A stretch of DNA of 64,000 bases, from contig NZ_JACHMB010000001.1 in assembly GCF_014204795.1 (NCBI RefSeq), positions 6,212,501 to 6,276,500 on the forward strand. Direction: 5' to 3'. The stretch is from Nonomuraea jabiensis (GTDB lineage: Bacteria; Actinomycetota; Actinomycetes; Streptosporangiales; Streptosporangiaceae). Positions 1-10,167 of this stretch are shown in pieces; the stretch's first letter is position 1, and every line of letters begins with the position of its first letter. The notes under the pieces were generated by a model. That model was not told the DNA's origin and searched no databases. It worked only from the letters and a program-made list of their open reading frames with translations. A program made the translations under genes and the position numbers.

Positions 1-191
1 TCTTGTCGATCTATTGCGAGTGACCTTACCGTTATGTCGGACGGTTTCTGACTGTTACATCTTTGCTTATATTCTGCGCGTTGATCGCCGTCTCGTTGCA
101 AGTCGTTTTTGCGCCGCGAGACGGGTTTTCGTTGCGGGGACGCCACTCCGGCCCGGAGGTCCGCGCCCCCCGTCAGCGCGAACGGAGAGTA

Positions 192-1169
192 ATGGGCAAG
201 TACCTGCTCCGCAGGTTGGCAATAAATGTGGTCTTGGTGGCCATCGCGGCGAGCCTCGCGTACATGCTCGCGGCCAGCACCATGAACCCGCGAGCCGCGT
301 ATCAGGCCCGCCAACCTCCCATCGCCGAGTCGGTCATCGACTCCACGCTGGACGCCTACAACCTGAACGACAAGGTCCCGGTGCTCGTGCGGTACGGGAC
401 CTGGGCGAAGGGCGTCATCACGGGAGACTTCGGCAAGACCTGGAACGGCGGGTCGGTCAATCAGGAGATGGGCCGGCGGATCATGGTCAGCCTGCGGCTG
501 CTGCTCATCGGCACGCTGCTGGGCTTCGCCATCGGGGTGGCGCTGGGTGCGATCTCGGCGGTGAAGCAGTACAAGTTCAGCGACCGGTTAATCGGTGTCA
601 GCTCGTTCGTGATCATGGCGATCCCGGTGTTCGTGCTGGCCACGGTGCTGGCCATCGCGACGTACAGCCTCAACGACGGGCTCGGGTTCACGCTGATCGA
701 GTACACCGGCGAGTACAACCCGAAGCTGGAGGGCTGGGACCAGTTCCTCAACCGGCTGAACCACCTGATCCTCCCCACGATCTCGCTCAGCCTCGGCTCG
801 ATCGCGTTCTACAGCCGCATCCAGCGCAACATGATGCTCGACGTGCTGGGTCAGGACTTCGTCCGCACGGCGATGGCCAAGGGCCTGCGGCGCAGGACCG
901 CGCTCACCAAGCACGCGCTGCGCACCGCGCTGATCCCCTCCGCCACGTACTTCGCCTTCGCGTTCGGCACGATGTTCACCGGTGCCACGTTCACCGAGAA
1001 GATCTTCGCCTGGCACGGCATGGGCGCCTGGCTGGTCGAGTCGATCAACTCGAACGACGTCAACTCCGTCGCCGCGGTGACCTTCTTCACCGCCGTGTGC
1101 GTCCTGTTCGCCGCGTTCCTGTCCGACGTGCTGGTCGCGGCCCTCGATCCTCGGGTGCGGGTGAGCTGA
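192..1169 (+). CDS. Oligopeptide ABC transporter permease (DppB/OppB type)
   Basis: This 325-residue inner-membrane permease forms half of the translocation channel of a peptide importer (binding-protein-dependent transport family). It begins MGKYLLRRLAI, has an N-terminal membrane segment followed by a periplasmic-type loop, then further membrane segments. The cytoplasmic EAA-type loop that docks on the ATPase is visible as RTAMAKGLRRR near residues 225-240. I chose the ATG at 192 because GGAGAG lies 3-8 bases upstream and the typical N-terminus starts there; the frame is open further upstream to 63, but that part does not look like family sequence. It is the first gene of a four-gene operon. 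An AT-rich stretch with TATATT at 68-73 could be the -10 region. The exact peptide substrate cannot be read from the sequence. Confidence 0.93.
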   Translation: MGKYLLRRLAINVVLVAIAASLAYMLAASTMNPRAAYQARQPPIAESVIDSTLDAYNLNDKVPVLVRYGTWAKGVITGDFGKTWNGGSVNQEMGRRIMVSLRLLLIGTLLGFAIGVALGAISAVKQYKFSDRLIGVSSFVIMAIPVFVLATVLAIATYSLNDGLGFTLIEYTGEYNPKLEGWDQFLNRLNHLILPTISLSLGSIAFYSRIQRNMMLDVLGQDFVRTAMAKGLRRRTALTKHALRTALIPSATYFAFAFGTMFTGATFTEKIFAWHGMGAWLVESINSNDVNSVAAVTFFTAVCVLFAAFLSDVLVAALDPRVRVS

Positions 1170-1170
1170 G

Positions 1171-2006
1171 ATGCGTTCGAAAGTCGTCCTGCGGCGCCTG
1201 TTCCGCAACAAGCAGGCGCGTTACGGCATCGTGGCCCTGGTCCTGCTGGTCCTGCTGGCGTACGTCGGCCCCTACTTCGGCTCGTACGACTGGACCGACA
1301 AGGACTTCATGGCCTTCATGTCGGCCCCGGACGCCGACCACTGGTGGGGCACCACCTCGATCGGCCAGGACATGTACGCGGTCACGCTCCGCGGCATGCA
1401 GAAGTCGATCATCATCGGCCTGCTGGTCGCGCTGATCGCCACCGGACTTGCGGCGGTCGTGGGAGCGTTCGCCGGATATTTCGGCGGCTGGATCGACAGG
1501 GCGCTCATGTGGGGGGTCGACCTGCTGCTGGTCCTCCCGAGCTTCCTGATCATCGCCATCATCTCGCCACGGCTGCGGGACGCCTCCTGGCTGTGGTTCG
1601 TGCTGCTGCTCGCCGCGTTCTCCTGGATGATCACCTCCCGGGTGGTGCGGAGCATGACGCTCTCGCTGCGCGAACGGGAGTACGTCCTGGCCGCCGTCTA
1701 CATGGGCATCCCGCGCTGGAAGATCATCTTCCGGCACATCGTCCCCAACCTGTCCTCCTTGCTGATCATCGACGCCACGCTCAACGTCAGTGGCGCGATC
1801 ATCGGCGAGGCGGCGCTGTCCTTCTTCGGCTTCGGCATCCAGCCGCCGGACGTCTCGCTCGGCACGCTGATCGCGGAGGGCTCGCGCAACGCCACCGGTT
1901 ACCCGTGGCTGTTCGTCTTCCCGGCCGGCCTGCTGGTGGCCATGGTGCTCGCCGTGAACCTGATCGGCGACGGCCTGCGTGACGCACTCGACCCGGGGAG
2001 CAACTC

Positions 2007-2010
<4 letters not shown>
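1171..2010 (+). CDS. Oligopeptide ABC transporter permease (DppC/OppC type)
   Basis: Second channel subunit of the peptide importer, 279 residues. It starts one base after the stop of the preceding permease, so translation is probably coupled. The N-terminus carries the short cytoplasmic leader and first membrane helix typical of DppC. The conserved EAA-loop is seen as REREYVLAAVYMGIP around residues 165-180, and GEAALSFFGFGIQPP near 210-225 is a hallmark of this subfamily. Its stop overlaps the ATPase gene start by four bases (GTGA). Family and role are clear; substrate is unknown. Confidence 0.94.
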
Positions 2011-4072
<2,062 letters not shown>

Positions 4073-4076
<4 letters not shown>

Positions 4077-5782
4077 AGGTTCGTTACCGGGCGGCTGCGG
4101 GCATCGCGGTCCTGGCCATGGCCGTCGCGGCCTGTGGCGGAGGTGGCGGCGCAGCCAAGAAGCCGAGCGCCGAGCAGTCGCAGCAGGCTCAGCAGCAGAT
4201 GGCGGAGACCCCGTCGATCAGCATCAACCCGGTCGCCTACGACCAGGTCAAGGACGGCGGCACGCTGACCCTGCCCATCGGGCAGTGGCCCACCCAGTGG
4301 AACGTCAACCACGTCGACGGCAACCAGGCCGACACCGCGGACATGCTCGACCCGATCATGCCGCAGCTGATGGTGTCCGACGACAAGGCCAACTTCACGC
4401 CGAACCCGGACTATGTGACCGACGTGAAGAACGACATGTCGTCGGGCAAGCAGGTCGTGACCTACACGCTCAACGAGAAGGCCAACTGGTCGGACGGCAC
4501 GCCGATCACGTGGAAGGACCTCGAGGCCGCGTGGAAGATCAACAACGGTAAGGACAAGAAGTACAAGCCGGCTTCCACGGACGGCTGGGACAAGATCGAG
4601 TCGGTCACCAAGGGTGACTCCGACAAGGTCGCCATCGTCACCTTCGCCAAGCCGTACCTGGAGTGGCAGGGCCTGTTCAACCGGGCCACCAACCACCTTC
4701 TGCCCGCCTCGCACGTGCTCGACCCGGACAAGTACGAGAACGACTACAAGCAGAAGATCCCGGTCACCGCGGGTCCCTTCAAGGTCGAGAAGATCGACGA
4801 GGGCACCAAGACGCTCACCCTCGTGCGTGACGACAAGTGGTGGGGCAAGAAGGCCAAGCTCGACAAGCTCATCTTCCGGTGGATGGACCCCTCCGCCGCG
4901 GTGAACGGCTTCGCCAACGGCGAGCTCGACGCCACGGACATCCTGGCCGGCGCCCCCGCCGACCTGAAGCGCGCCAAGGAAGTCCCCAACTCCGACATCC
5001 GCAAGGCGCTCAGCCCCAACTGGCGGCACATCACGGTCAACAACCAGAGCGCGCTCCTGAAGGACAAGTCCGTCCGCCAGGCCGTCGCGTACGCGATCAA
5101 CCGTGACGTGATCACGCAGTCGGACCTGAAGGACATGGACTGGCCGCTGCAGACGCTCGGCAACCACGTCTTCATGAACAACCACAAGGCGTACGTCGAC
5201 AACTCCGGCGACATCGGCAAGTACAACCTGGACAAGGCCAAGCAGCTGCTGGACGCGGCCGGCTGGAAGCAGGAGGGCGACTACCGCAAGAAGGACGGCA
5301 AGGAGTTCGACCTGACCTTCGTCATCCCGACGGACACCCCCGTCGCGAAGACGGAGGGTGAGCTCACCCAGGCCATGCTGAAGGAGGCCGGGATCAAGGT
5401 CACGGTCCGCCCGGTCCCGGTCGACAAGTTCTTCACCGACTACATCATCAAGGGCGACTTCGACCTGGTGCCGTTCACGTGGATCGGCACGCCGCTGCCG
5501 CTCGGCGGCCTGCCGCAGATCTACAAGACCGGCTCCGAGAGCAACTTCCCCAAGAGCAACGACCCTGAGCTCGACAAGGCCATCGAGGCCGTGGGGAACG
5601 AGACGGACCAGACCAAGGCGAACGAGCTGGCGAACGCCGCCGACAAGATGATCTGGGACCTGGTGCACACCATCCCGCTGTACCAGCGCCCGGAGATCTG
5701 GGCGACGAAGAAGACGCTCGCCAACTTCGGCGCTCGCGGCTACAAGTACTACGACTGGTCGGCGGTCGGCTTCACCGGCTGA
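4073..5782 (+). CDS. Peptide-binding lipoprotein (SBP family 5)
   Basis: The extracellular solute-binding subunit of the importer, 569 residues. A lipoprotein signal with lipobox AVAAC puts the lipidated cysteine at residue 21, anchoring it to the outer face of the membrane. The rest matches the DppA/OppA-type class C binding fold, including an ITWKDLEAAWK segment and the SVRQAVAYAINR motif near residue 335. Start is GTG at 4073, preceded by AGGAGG at 4062-4067 and overlapping the ATPase stop. It is last in the operon, and its highly lysine-biased codons suggest strong expression, as expected for a binding protein. A hairpin terminator follows 16 bases after the stop. Confidence 0.94.
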
Positions 5783-6657
5783 TCCCCGCCCTGACCGAAC
5801 CCCCGGCCGCTCCTCGGCCGGGGGTTCCCCCATTCGCCCAGAGTCATGGGCGTGCGGCCGCCGTAGCGCTCGATGCTCTCGGTGACCCGGTAGAGCGGGT
5901 GGTCGCCGGAGCCGATGAGGCGGAAGATCGCCCACAGGTGCGTCAGGTGCTCGACCGTGTACGGGTCGCCGTAGACGCGCAGCGCCCGCGCCTCCCACTC
6001 CTCGGGCGGCAGGTCGGCGTACGAGAGTCCGAGCGCGTCCGCCGCCTCGCCGATCGTCGCCATCTGCCCGGTCACCAGGCACACCGGGTCGGCGGGTCCG
6101 GGGGCGAGCAGGAGTCCGGCGGCGACCCTGGCCACGTCCTCGCCCGCGACCAGCGGGATCCGCGTGTCGCGCGGCCCCAGCGGGAGCGCCAGCGTGCCGC
6201 CCGAGGCGGCGACGGACAGGTTCTCGAAGAAGACCGCGGCCCGCAGGTGCACCGCGCCCACCCCGGCCCAGTCGAACACCTGCTCCGCCACCCAGTGCCG
6301 GCGCATCCGCGGCGTGAGGGCCTCGGGGGACGCGTCGAGCTGCGACACCTCGACGACGCGCGTCACCCCCTCCTCCCTGGCCGCGGCGGCGAACACCCCC
6401 GTGGCGTCGAGCAGCCCCGCCGTCACCGGATAGGTGAAGAACGCCCGGCTGATCCCGCGCATGGCGGGCCGCACCGACGTAATCTCCCTGAGATCGCCGA
6501 CCACCACCTCGGCCCCGAGCTTGCGCAGCTCCTCGGCCCGCTGGTCGTCGGAGTGGACGAAGGCGCGCACCGCCTCGCCGCGTTCCAGCAGCAGGTTCGT
6601 GACGTGCCGGCCGGTCGAGCCCTGCGGGCCGCCGGCCGCGCCCGTGACCAGGATCAT
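5749..6657 (-). CDS. NmrA-family NAD(P)-binding protein
   Basis: An atypical short-chain dehydrogenase-like Rossmann protein of 302 residues. The start MILVTGAAG shows the nucleotide-binding turn, extended as GGPQGSTGRHV. Further family signs are EVVVGDLREITSVRPAMRGI and the middle motif TRVVEVSQLD. It probably acts as an NAD(P)H-dependent reductase or redox sensor; the substrate is unknown. Its ATG at 6657 overlaps the stop of the upstream dehydrogenase gene by four bases, so the two are one operon. The last ~25 residues are low-complexity (GGDQPVKPTADQS) and run through a terminator hairpin and 34 bases into the convergent gene, so the C-terminus is probably not functionally important. Confidence 0.82.
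   Translation of the reverse strand: MILVTGAAGGPQGSTGRHVTNLLLERGEAVRAFVHSDDQRAEELRKLGAEVVVGDLREITSVRPAMRGISRAFFTYPVTAGLLDATGVFAAAAREEGVTRVVEVSQLDASPEALTPRMRRHWVAEQVFDWAGVGAVHLRAAVFFENLSVAASGGTLALPLGPRDTRIPLVAGEDVARVAAGLLLAPGPADPVCLVTGQMATIGEAADALGLSYADLPPEEWEARALRVYGDPYTVEHLTHLWAIFRLIGSGDHPLYRVTESIERYGGRTPMTLGEWGNPRPRSGRGFGQGGDQPVKPTADQS
5798..5826. terminator. Bidirectional hairpin terminator
   Basis: Perfect 12-bp stem AACCCCCGGCCG / CGGCCGGGGGTT with a five-base loop (5810-5814). It ends the peptide transporter operon on the plus strand. Oddly, it lies inside the 3' end of the converging NmrA-like gene, whose frame stays open to 5749. Confidence 0.85.
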
Positions 6658-7691
6658 CGCGCCTCCTTGTTCGGGAGGGTGACGGTGAACAGGCCGAGCT
6701 GTTCCAGGTCGCGCAGGAACGGTTCCGCCGGGAACGCCTCGGCCGGGGCGTACACGCCGGGGCTCCCCGGATCCGCGGCCAGGCGGACCGCGGCCTCCAC
6801 CGAGGTCAGCGCGCTCATGCGCCACAGGTCGCGCCCGCTGACCTGCCCGGCCCTGCCGCCGTCCGCGGTGATCACCTGCGCGGCGACCGTGAACGCGGAG
6901 CCCGCGCGCGTCTCGGCGTCCGCGTCCTCGCTGCTGAACACCTGCTCCTCCTGGAAGGTGTCCGCCGTGAGCTGCGCCTCGACCCTGCGCGTGCGTACGT
7001 GCCTGGGGACGGTGACGACCTCCGAGAACGGGACGGGGGCGATCATCGTGCGCGGGCCGAGCGGCGGCGGGAACGGGAAGACGGCGTTGCGCGGCTCGAC
7101 GTAGCCGACGTGCTGCTCGCCGTCGGTGTAGGTGATGCGCCGGGTGTCGGCGAACAGCAGCTCGGCGGTCTGCTTCGCCCCCGTCGTCAGCCGCCAGCCG
7201 GACACCGCGTAGGCGGTGATCACCCGTTCGACGTCCGTCAGGCCGTCGGCCACGGCGGCGGCGAGCAGGTCGCCCGTCCCGCCGTAGAAGCTCATCGCGG
7301 TGACCATGGTGATGCCCGCTCTCCTCGCGGGCTCCTGCATCGTGTCGAACATCCACTTCGTGTGGTGCTGCTCCAGGGCGTGGTCCACGTAGTGGCAGCC
7401 GCCCTCGGCCGCCGCCGTGGCGACGGGCTTGCCGGTGTGCGTGAACGGGCCCGCGCAGTGGATCAGCACGGCCGCCTGCTCCGCGAGCGCGCGTAACGCG
7501 GCGGGGTCGTCCAGCGGGGCCTGGTGCACGGGCACCCCGCCGAGCTCGTCGGACAGGGCCTTGAGCGCTCCGTCGTCGCGACCGGCCAGGACGATCTCCT
7601 TGCCGCGGGCGCGCAGCTCCGCCGCGACCAGCCGCCCGGTGTGGCCGGTGGCGCCGTAGACGGCGATGCGCGGTGAGGACGAGGGGGACAC
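6654..7691 (-). CDS. Saccharopine dehydrogenase-like / trans-enoyl-reductase-like NAD(P)-binding protein
   Basis: 345 residues beginning with a Rossmann motif AVYGATGHTGRLVAAEL (about residues 10-26), typical of the Sacchrp_dh_NADP family, which includes stand-alone enoyl reductases and uncharacterised oxidoreductases. A second family segment is CAGPFTHTGKPVATAAAEGG, followed by HYVDHALEQH. It is the first gene of a two-gene operon with the NmrA-like protein and is divergent from a TetR gene. The inverted-repeat operator sits only 18 bases from its start, so TetR repression is likely. The reaction is not determinable from sequence. Confidence 0.8.
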   Translation of the reverse strand: MSPSSSPRIAVYGATGHTGRLVAAELRARGKEIVLAGRDDGALKALSDELGGVPVHQAPLDDPAALRALAEQAAVLIHCAGPFTHTGKPVATAAAEGGCHYVDHALEQHHTKWMFDTMQEPARRAGITMVTAMSFYGGTGDLLAAAVADGLTDVERVITAYAVSGWRLTTGAKQTAELLFADTRRITYTDGEQHVGYVEPRNAVFPFPPPLGPRTMIAPVPFSEVVTVPRHVRTRRVEAQLTADTFQEEQVFSSEDADAETRAGSAFTVAAQVITADGGRAGQVSGRDLWRMSALTSVEAAVRLAADPGSPGVYAPAEAFPAEPFLRDLEQLGLFTVTLPNKEAR

Positions 7692-7708
7692 GACTCACCT
7701 CCATGTTT

Positions 7709-7757
7709 CATACTGGCGGTACGTAACTGTGCTTCGAAGTTACGTACCGCGAGTATG
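7709..7757. promoter_or_regulatory. Inverted-repeat TetR operator
   Basis: Two 19-base arms, 7709-7727 and 7739-7757, are reverse complements at 18 of 19 positions and separated by 11 bases. Each arm has a TACGTA core. It lies exactly between the divergent oxidoreductase operon and the TetR gene, the classic position for an autoregulated TetR-type operator. Confidence 0.8.
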
Positions 7758-7775
7758 CAAGTCAATGGGAGCACG

Positions 7776-8396
7776 ATGATCCGCCGTACCCAGGCAGAGC
7801 GATCGGACGAGACGACGGGGCGGCTGGTGCGGGCCGCGCGGGAGCTGTTCGGGGCCCATGGTTACGCGCTCACGTCGATCGACGCGGTGGCCGCCGCGGC
7901 CGGGGTGACCAAGGGTGCGGCCTACCACCACTTCAACGGAAAAGTCGCGCTATTTCGGGCGGCGTTCGTGGGGGAGCAGGAGGAGGTCGCCGCCGCCGTG
8001 GAACGGGCGGCCCTGTCGGAGCCCGACCCGTGGGCGGCGCTGCGGCGCGGCTGCCGCACCTTCCTCGAGCGCTGCCTCGACCCGGGGTTCCGGCAGATCG
8101 TCCTGCTCGACGCGCCGTCGGTGCTGGGGTGGGAGACGGTCCGCGAGATCGAGTACGCCCACACGCTACGAGTCCTGCTCACCGGCCTCCACCTGGCCAC
8201 GGCGGGCGAACAGCCGGCCGGCCCGGATGCGGCGGTTGGGGATCTGGCCGACGGCGGCCTCTCCATGCGCGCCCAGCTCGTCTTCGGCGCGTTGTGCGAG
8301 GGCGGCATGCTGCTGGCCCGCTCCGCCGACCCGGCGGCCGACCTGCCGCGGCTCGCCGCGGAGGCCGACCGCTTCCTGGCGGCGCTCAGGCCGTGA
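7776..8396 (+). CDS. TetR-family transcriptional regulator
   Basis: A 206-residue repressor with an N-terminal helix-turn-helix: DAVAAAAGVTKGAAYHHFNGK spans about residues 36-56. The C-terminal ligand-binding domain is family-typical with no recognisable ligand. I chose ATG 7776 because GGGAG lies about five bases upstream; an in-frame ATG at 7755 falls inside the operator arm and is less likely. The gene diverges from the NAD(P)-binding operon and probably represses both it and itself through the 7709-7757 repeat. It is followed directly by the convergent I36 inhibitor gene. Confidence 0.88.
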   Translation: MIRRTQAERSDETTGRLVRAARELFGAHGYALTSIDAVAAAAGVTKGAAYHHFNGKVALFRAAFVGEQEEVAAAVERAALSEPDPWAALRRGCRTFLERCLDPGFRQIVLLDAPSVLGWETVREIEYAHTLRVLLTGLHLATAGEQPAGPDAAVGDLADGGLSMRAQLVFGALCEGGMLLARSADPAADLPRLAAEADRFLAALRP

Positions 8397-8822
8397 TCAG
8401 CCGTGCGAGTCGGTCTGTGCCGCCTTGACGGTCACTCCCTCAGGGGGGAAGCACGACGGGCCGTTCGGGCCGTCGAAACGGACGGAGTCGAAGAAGTCGC
8501 GGAACGGGGTGTAGAAGTTGCCCTTCCCGCCGGCCGAGGTCACGGCCGAGCAACCGCCGTAGTTCGCCTCCGAGTAGAGGTGGATGGTCGAGCCCGTGCG
8601 GTTCCAGTCGGACTTGGCGCGGTCGGCCATGTTCAGGGCGGCCAGGTCGGGGGTGTTGCCCTGGATCTGGACGATGTCGCCGGTGCCGTCCAGGCCGGAG
8701 AACAGACAGTAGTAGTTGGCGGGGCAGCGGTCATAGCCGTCGGCCGCCTGCGCGGGAACGGCCGTCAGCGCCAGGGCCGCGGTGGCGATCGGTAATGCCA
8801 GAATGTGAAGCTTCTTGCCCAA
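8397..8822 (-). CDS. Secreted peptidase inhibitor I36-family protein
   Basis: 141 residues. The start is a TTG at 8822: it has a strong GGAGGAG three bases upstream and directly precedes a Sec signal peptide (LGKKLHILALPIATAALALT..., cleavage near AQA-AD). Upstream in-frame ATG codons exist at 8861 and beyond but have no ribosome site and run into low-complexity DNA. The mature part (CPANYYCLFSG..., SDWNRTGSTIHLYSEANYGG) matches the beta/gamma-crystallin-like fold of Streptomyces inhibitor family I36, which blocks metalloproteases. Four cysteines could form two disulphides. An extracellular role is likely; the target protease is unknown. Confidence 0.82.
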   Translation of the reverse strand: MGKKLHILALPIATAALALTAVPAQAADGYDRCPANYYCLFSGLDGTGDIVQIQGNTPDLAALNMADRAKSDWNRTGSTIHLYSEANYGGCSAVTSAGGKGNFYTPFRDFFDSVRFDGPNGPSCFPPEGVTVKAAQTDSHG

Positions 8823-9517
8823 CGCTCCTCCATGGGTGAAACTTTCTTTCGGGTCGAACATACAGGGCGAGATCTTGTCAGGAAAGAGGCTCGACCAACC
8901 CGCCCTCCCCGCCTTGCGCCTCCCCGCTCTGCGCCTCCCCGCTTGCGCCTCCCCGCCTTGCGCCTCCCCGCCTTGCGCCTCCCCGCTTTGCGTTGCCGCG
9001 CCGTCTCCGTGCTGCGCCACGAGCGCCCCGCCCCCGCACCGCCCCCGCACCGCCCCCGCACCGCCCCCGCACCGCCCCCGCACCGCACCCGCATCACTCC
9101 GCCGCCGCGCCGCCCAGCGCGCACTACCCCTCCGTGCCCTGCACAGCCCCGCTCTGCCGCCCCGGCCGCTCTGCCGCCCCGGCCGCTCTGCCACCCGGAC
9201 CGCCCTGCCGTGCCGGGCCGGGTCGCCAGCGGGACCGCCCCGCGCCGCTGCCGTGCCGTCGCGACCGTTGCCGTCTTGCGCCACCGCTGCGTCCGCTCCG
9301 CCGGCCTACCGCGTCGCGCCGCCCTGCGTCTCCCAACCCGGCGTCTCCCGGCCCTGCGTCTCCCCGCCCGGCGTCTCCCCGCCCTGAGTCGCCCCCTAGG
9401 TCACGCCGCTCCGACCGCACCGCCCCGCGTCACGTCGCCCCGACCGCACCGCCCCACCCGGCGGGACCCCCGCACTGCCGCCGGGCGCGCGATGGGCCCG
9501 GCGGCGGGAGCGGGGGG
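8823..9517. repeat. C-rich minisatellite block, no gene
   Basis: No credible gene. The plus strand is almost free of purine runs and holds several different tandem arrays: about six copies of a 15-base unit (GCCTTGCGCCTCCCC-like) at 8908-8990, about six copies of an 11-base unit CCGCCCCCGCA at 9029-9085, a 16-base CCGCTCTGCCGCCCCGG unit near 9150-9195, and a 15-base GCGTCTCCCCGCCCG unit at 9340-9400. The complementary strand is G-run rich and could form G-quadruplexes. Open frames here on both strands are artefacts of composition. Confidence 0.8.
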
Positions 9518-9982
9518 TTAGAGGCGGGCGCCTACGTCGGTGCCGTTCTTGGGGCGGAGGAAGGTGGACGGCGGGATGGAGCCGTCGGCGCGGCGGGGGC
9601 CGGTCAGGGTGGCGGGGTCGGTGCTGGCCAGGGAGCTGTCGTCCCAGGTGCCGCCGAGGTCCCACGAGTTGCCGCTGCCCGACGACGACGAGCCCAGGTC
9701 GACCGCCTTGGCGTTGGTGGCGGCCAGGTTGCGGGTGAGGGTGCCGTCGGCGTCGGCGAGGTCGAAGCCGGTCCCGCCGTTGCGCCAGGCCGTGTTGCGC
9801 GTCAGCGACAGCCCCCCGGGGTTGGCGTTGTCGATGAACCCGCCCACCGCGTTCCGGAAGGCCATGCTGTTGCAGTTGTCGCGGGTGACAAGCCGGTCGA
9901 AGACGTTGTTGTTGCAGCCCCGGCAGAAGATCCCGTACGGGCCGTTGGCGATCTCCAGCCCGGTGATGCGCCAGTAGGAGGC
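9518..9982 (-). pseudogene. C-terminal fragment of pectate lyase (PL9 domain), cut off by TnpB element
   Basis: Reading minus strand from about 9982, the frame begins ASYWRITGLEIANGPYGIF and continues with DRLVTRDNCNSMAFRNAVGG to FLRPKNGTDVGARL at 9518. This is the second half of a parallel beta-helix lyase of family PL9. The first half lies on the far side of the inserted element, ending at about 11401. The fragment has no start codon or ribosome site of its own, so it is not expected to be made. Rejoining the two flanks gives the continuous conserved segment RGAIHV-ASYWRITGLEI once a one-base shift at 11424-11427 is corrected. Confidence 0.85.
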
Positions 9983-10005
9983 TCCATCAGAATCTCCTGA
10001 GGGAA

Positions 10006-10025
10006 CCGTCGTCTTCAGGCGACGG
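10006..10025 (+). other. Left-end hairpin of the TnpB element
   Basis: CCGTCG / CGACGG stem with an eight-base loop TCTTCAGG, about 24 bases inside the left boundary. IS605-type elements use such subterminal hairpins as single-strand recognition sites for their TnpA; here TnpA would have to act in trans. Confidence 0.6.
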
Positions 10026-10167
10026 GGGAATGGGGAGCGGGAGGGCCGCCAAGGCCCGAGCGCGCCCTGACCTGTCAGCTTCGGGCGTCACAGATTTCCT
10101 TCCGGTTTTGTCGGTGCCGGCCGATATCGTGGTGGTCTCGTTACCGAGCGTGGGGGGGGGGTGGGGT

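Noticed and set aside
8837..8847. TGAAACTTTCT upstream of the I36 gene as another copy of the shared GAAACTTTC site
   Set aside because: Imperfect palindrome, only 15-25 bases from the start codon instead of ~100, and not next to a CAZyme gene.
8823..9284. N-terminal extension of the I36 frame and the overlapping plus-strand frames
   Set aside because: Composed of minisatellite translation (repeated Gly-Gly-Glu-Ala or Pro-Pro-His units), no ribosome site; the TTG at 8822 has a strong one followed by a signal peptide.
8905..9480. Possible CRISPR array
   Set aside because: Repeat units are contiguous and short (11-16 bases) with no unique spacers and no cas genes.
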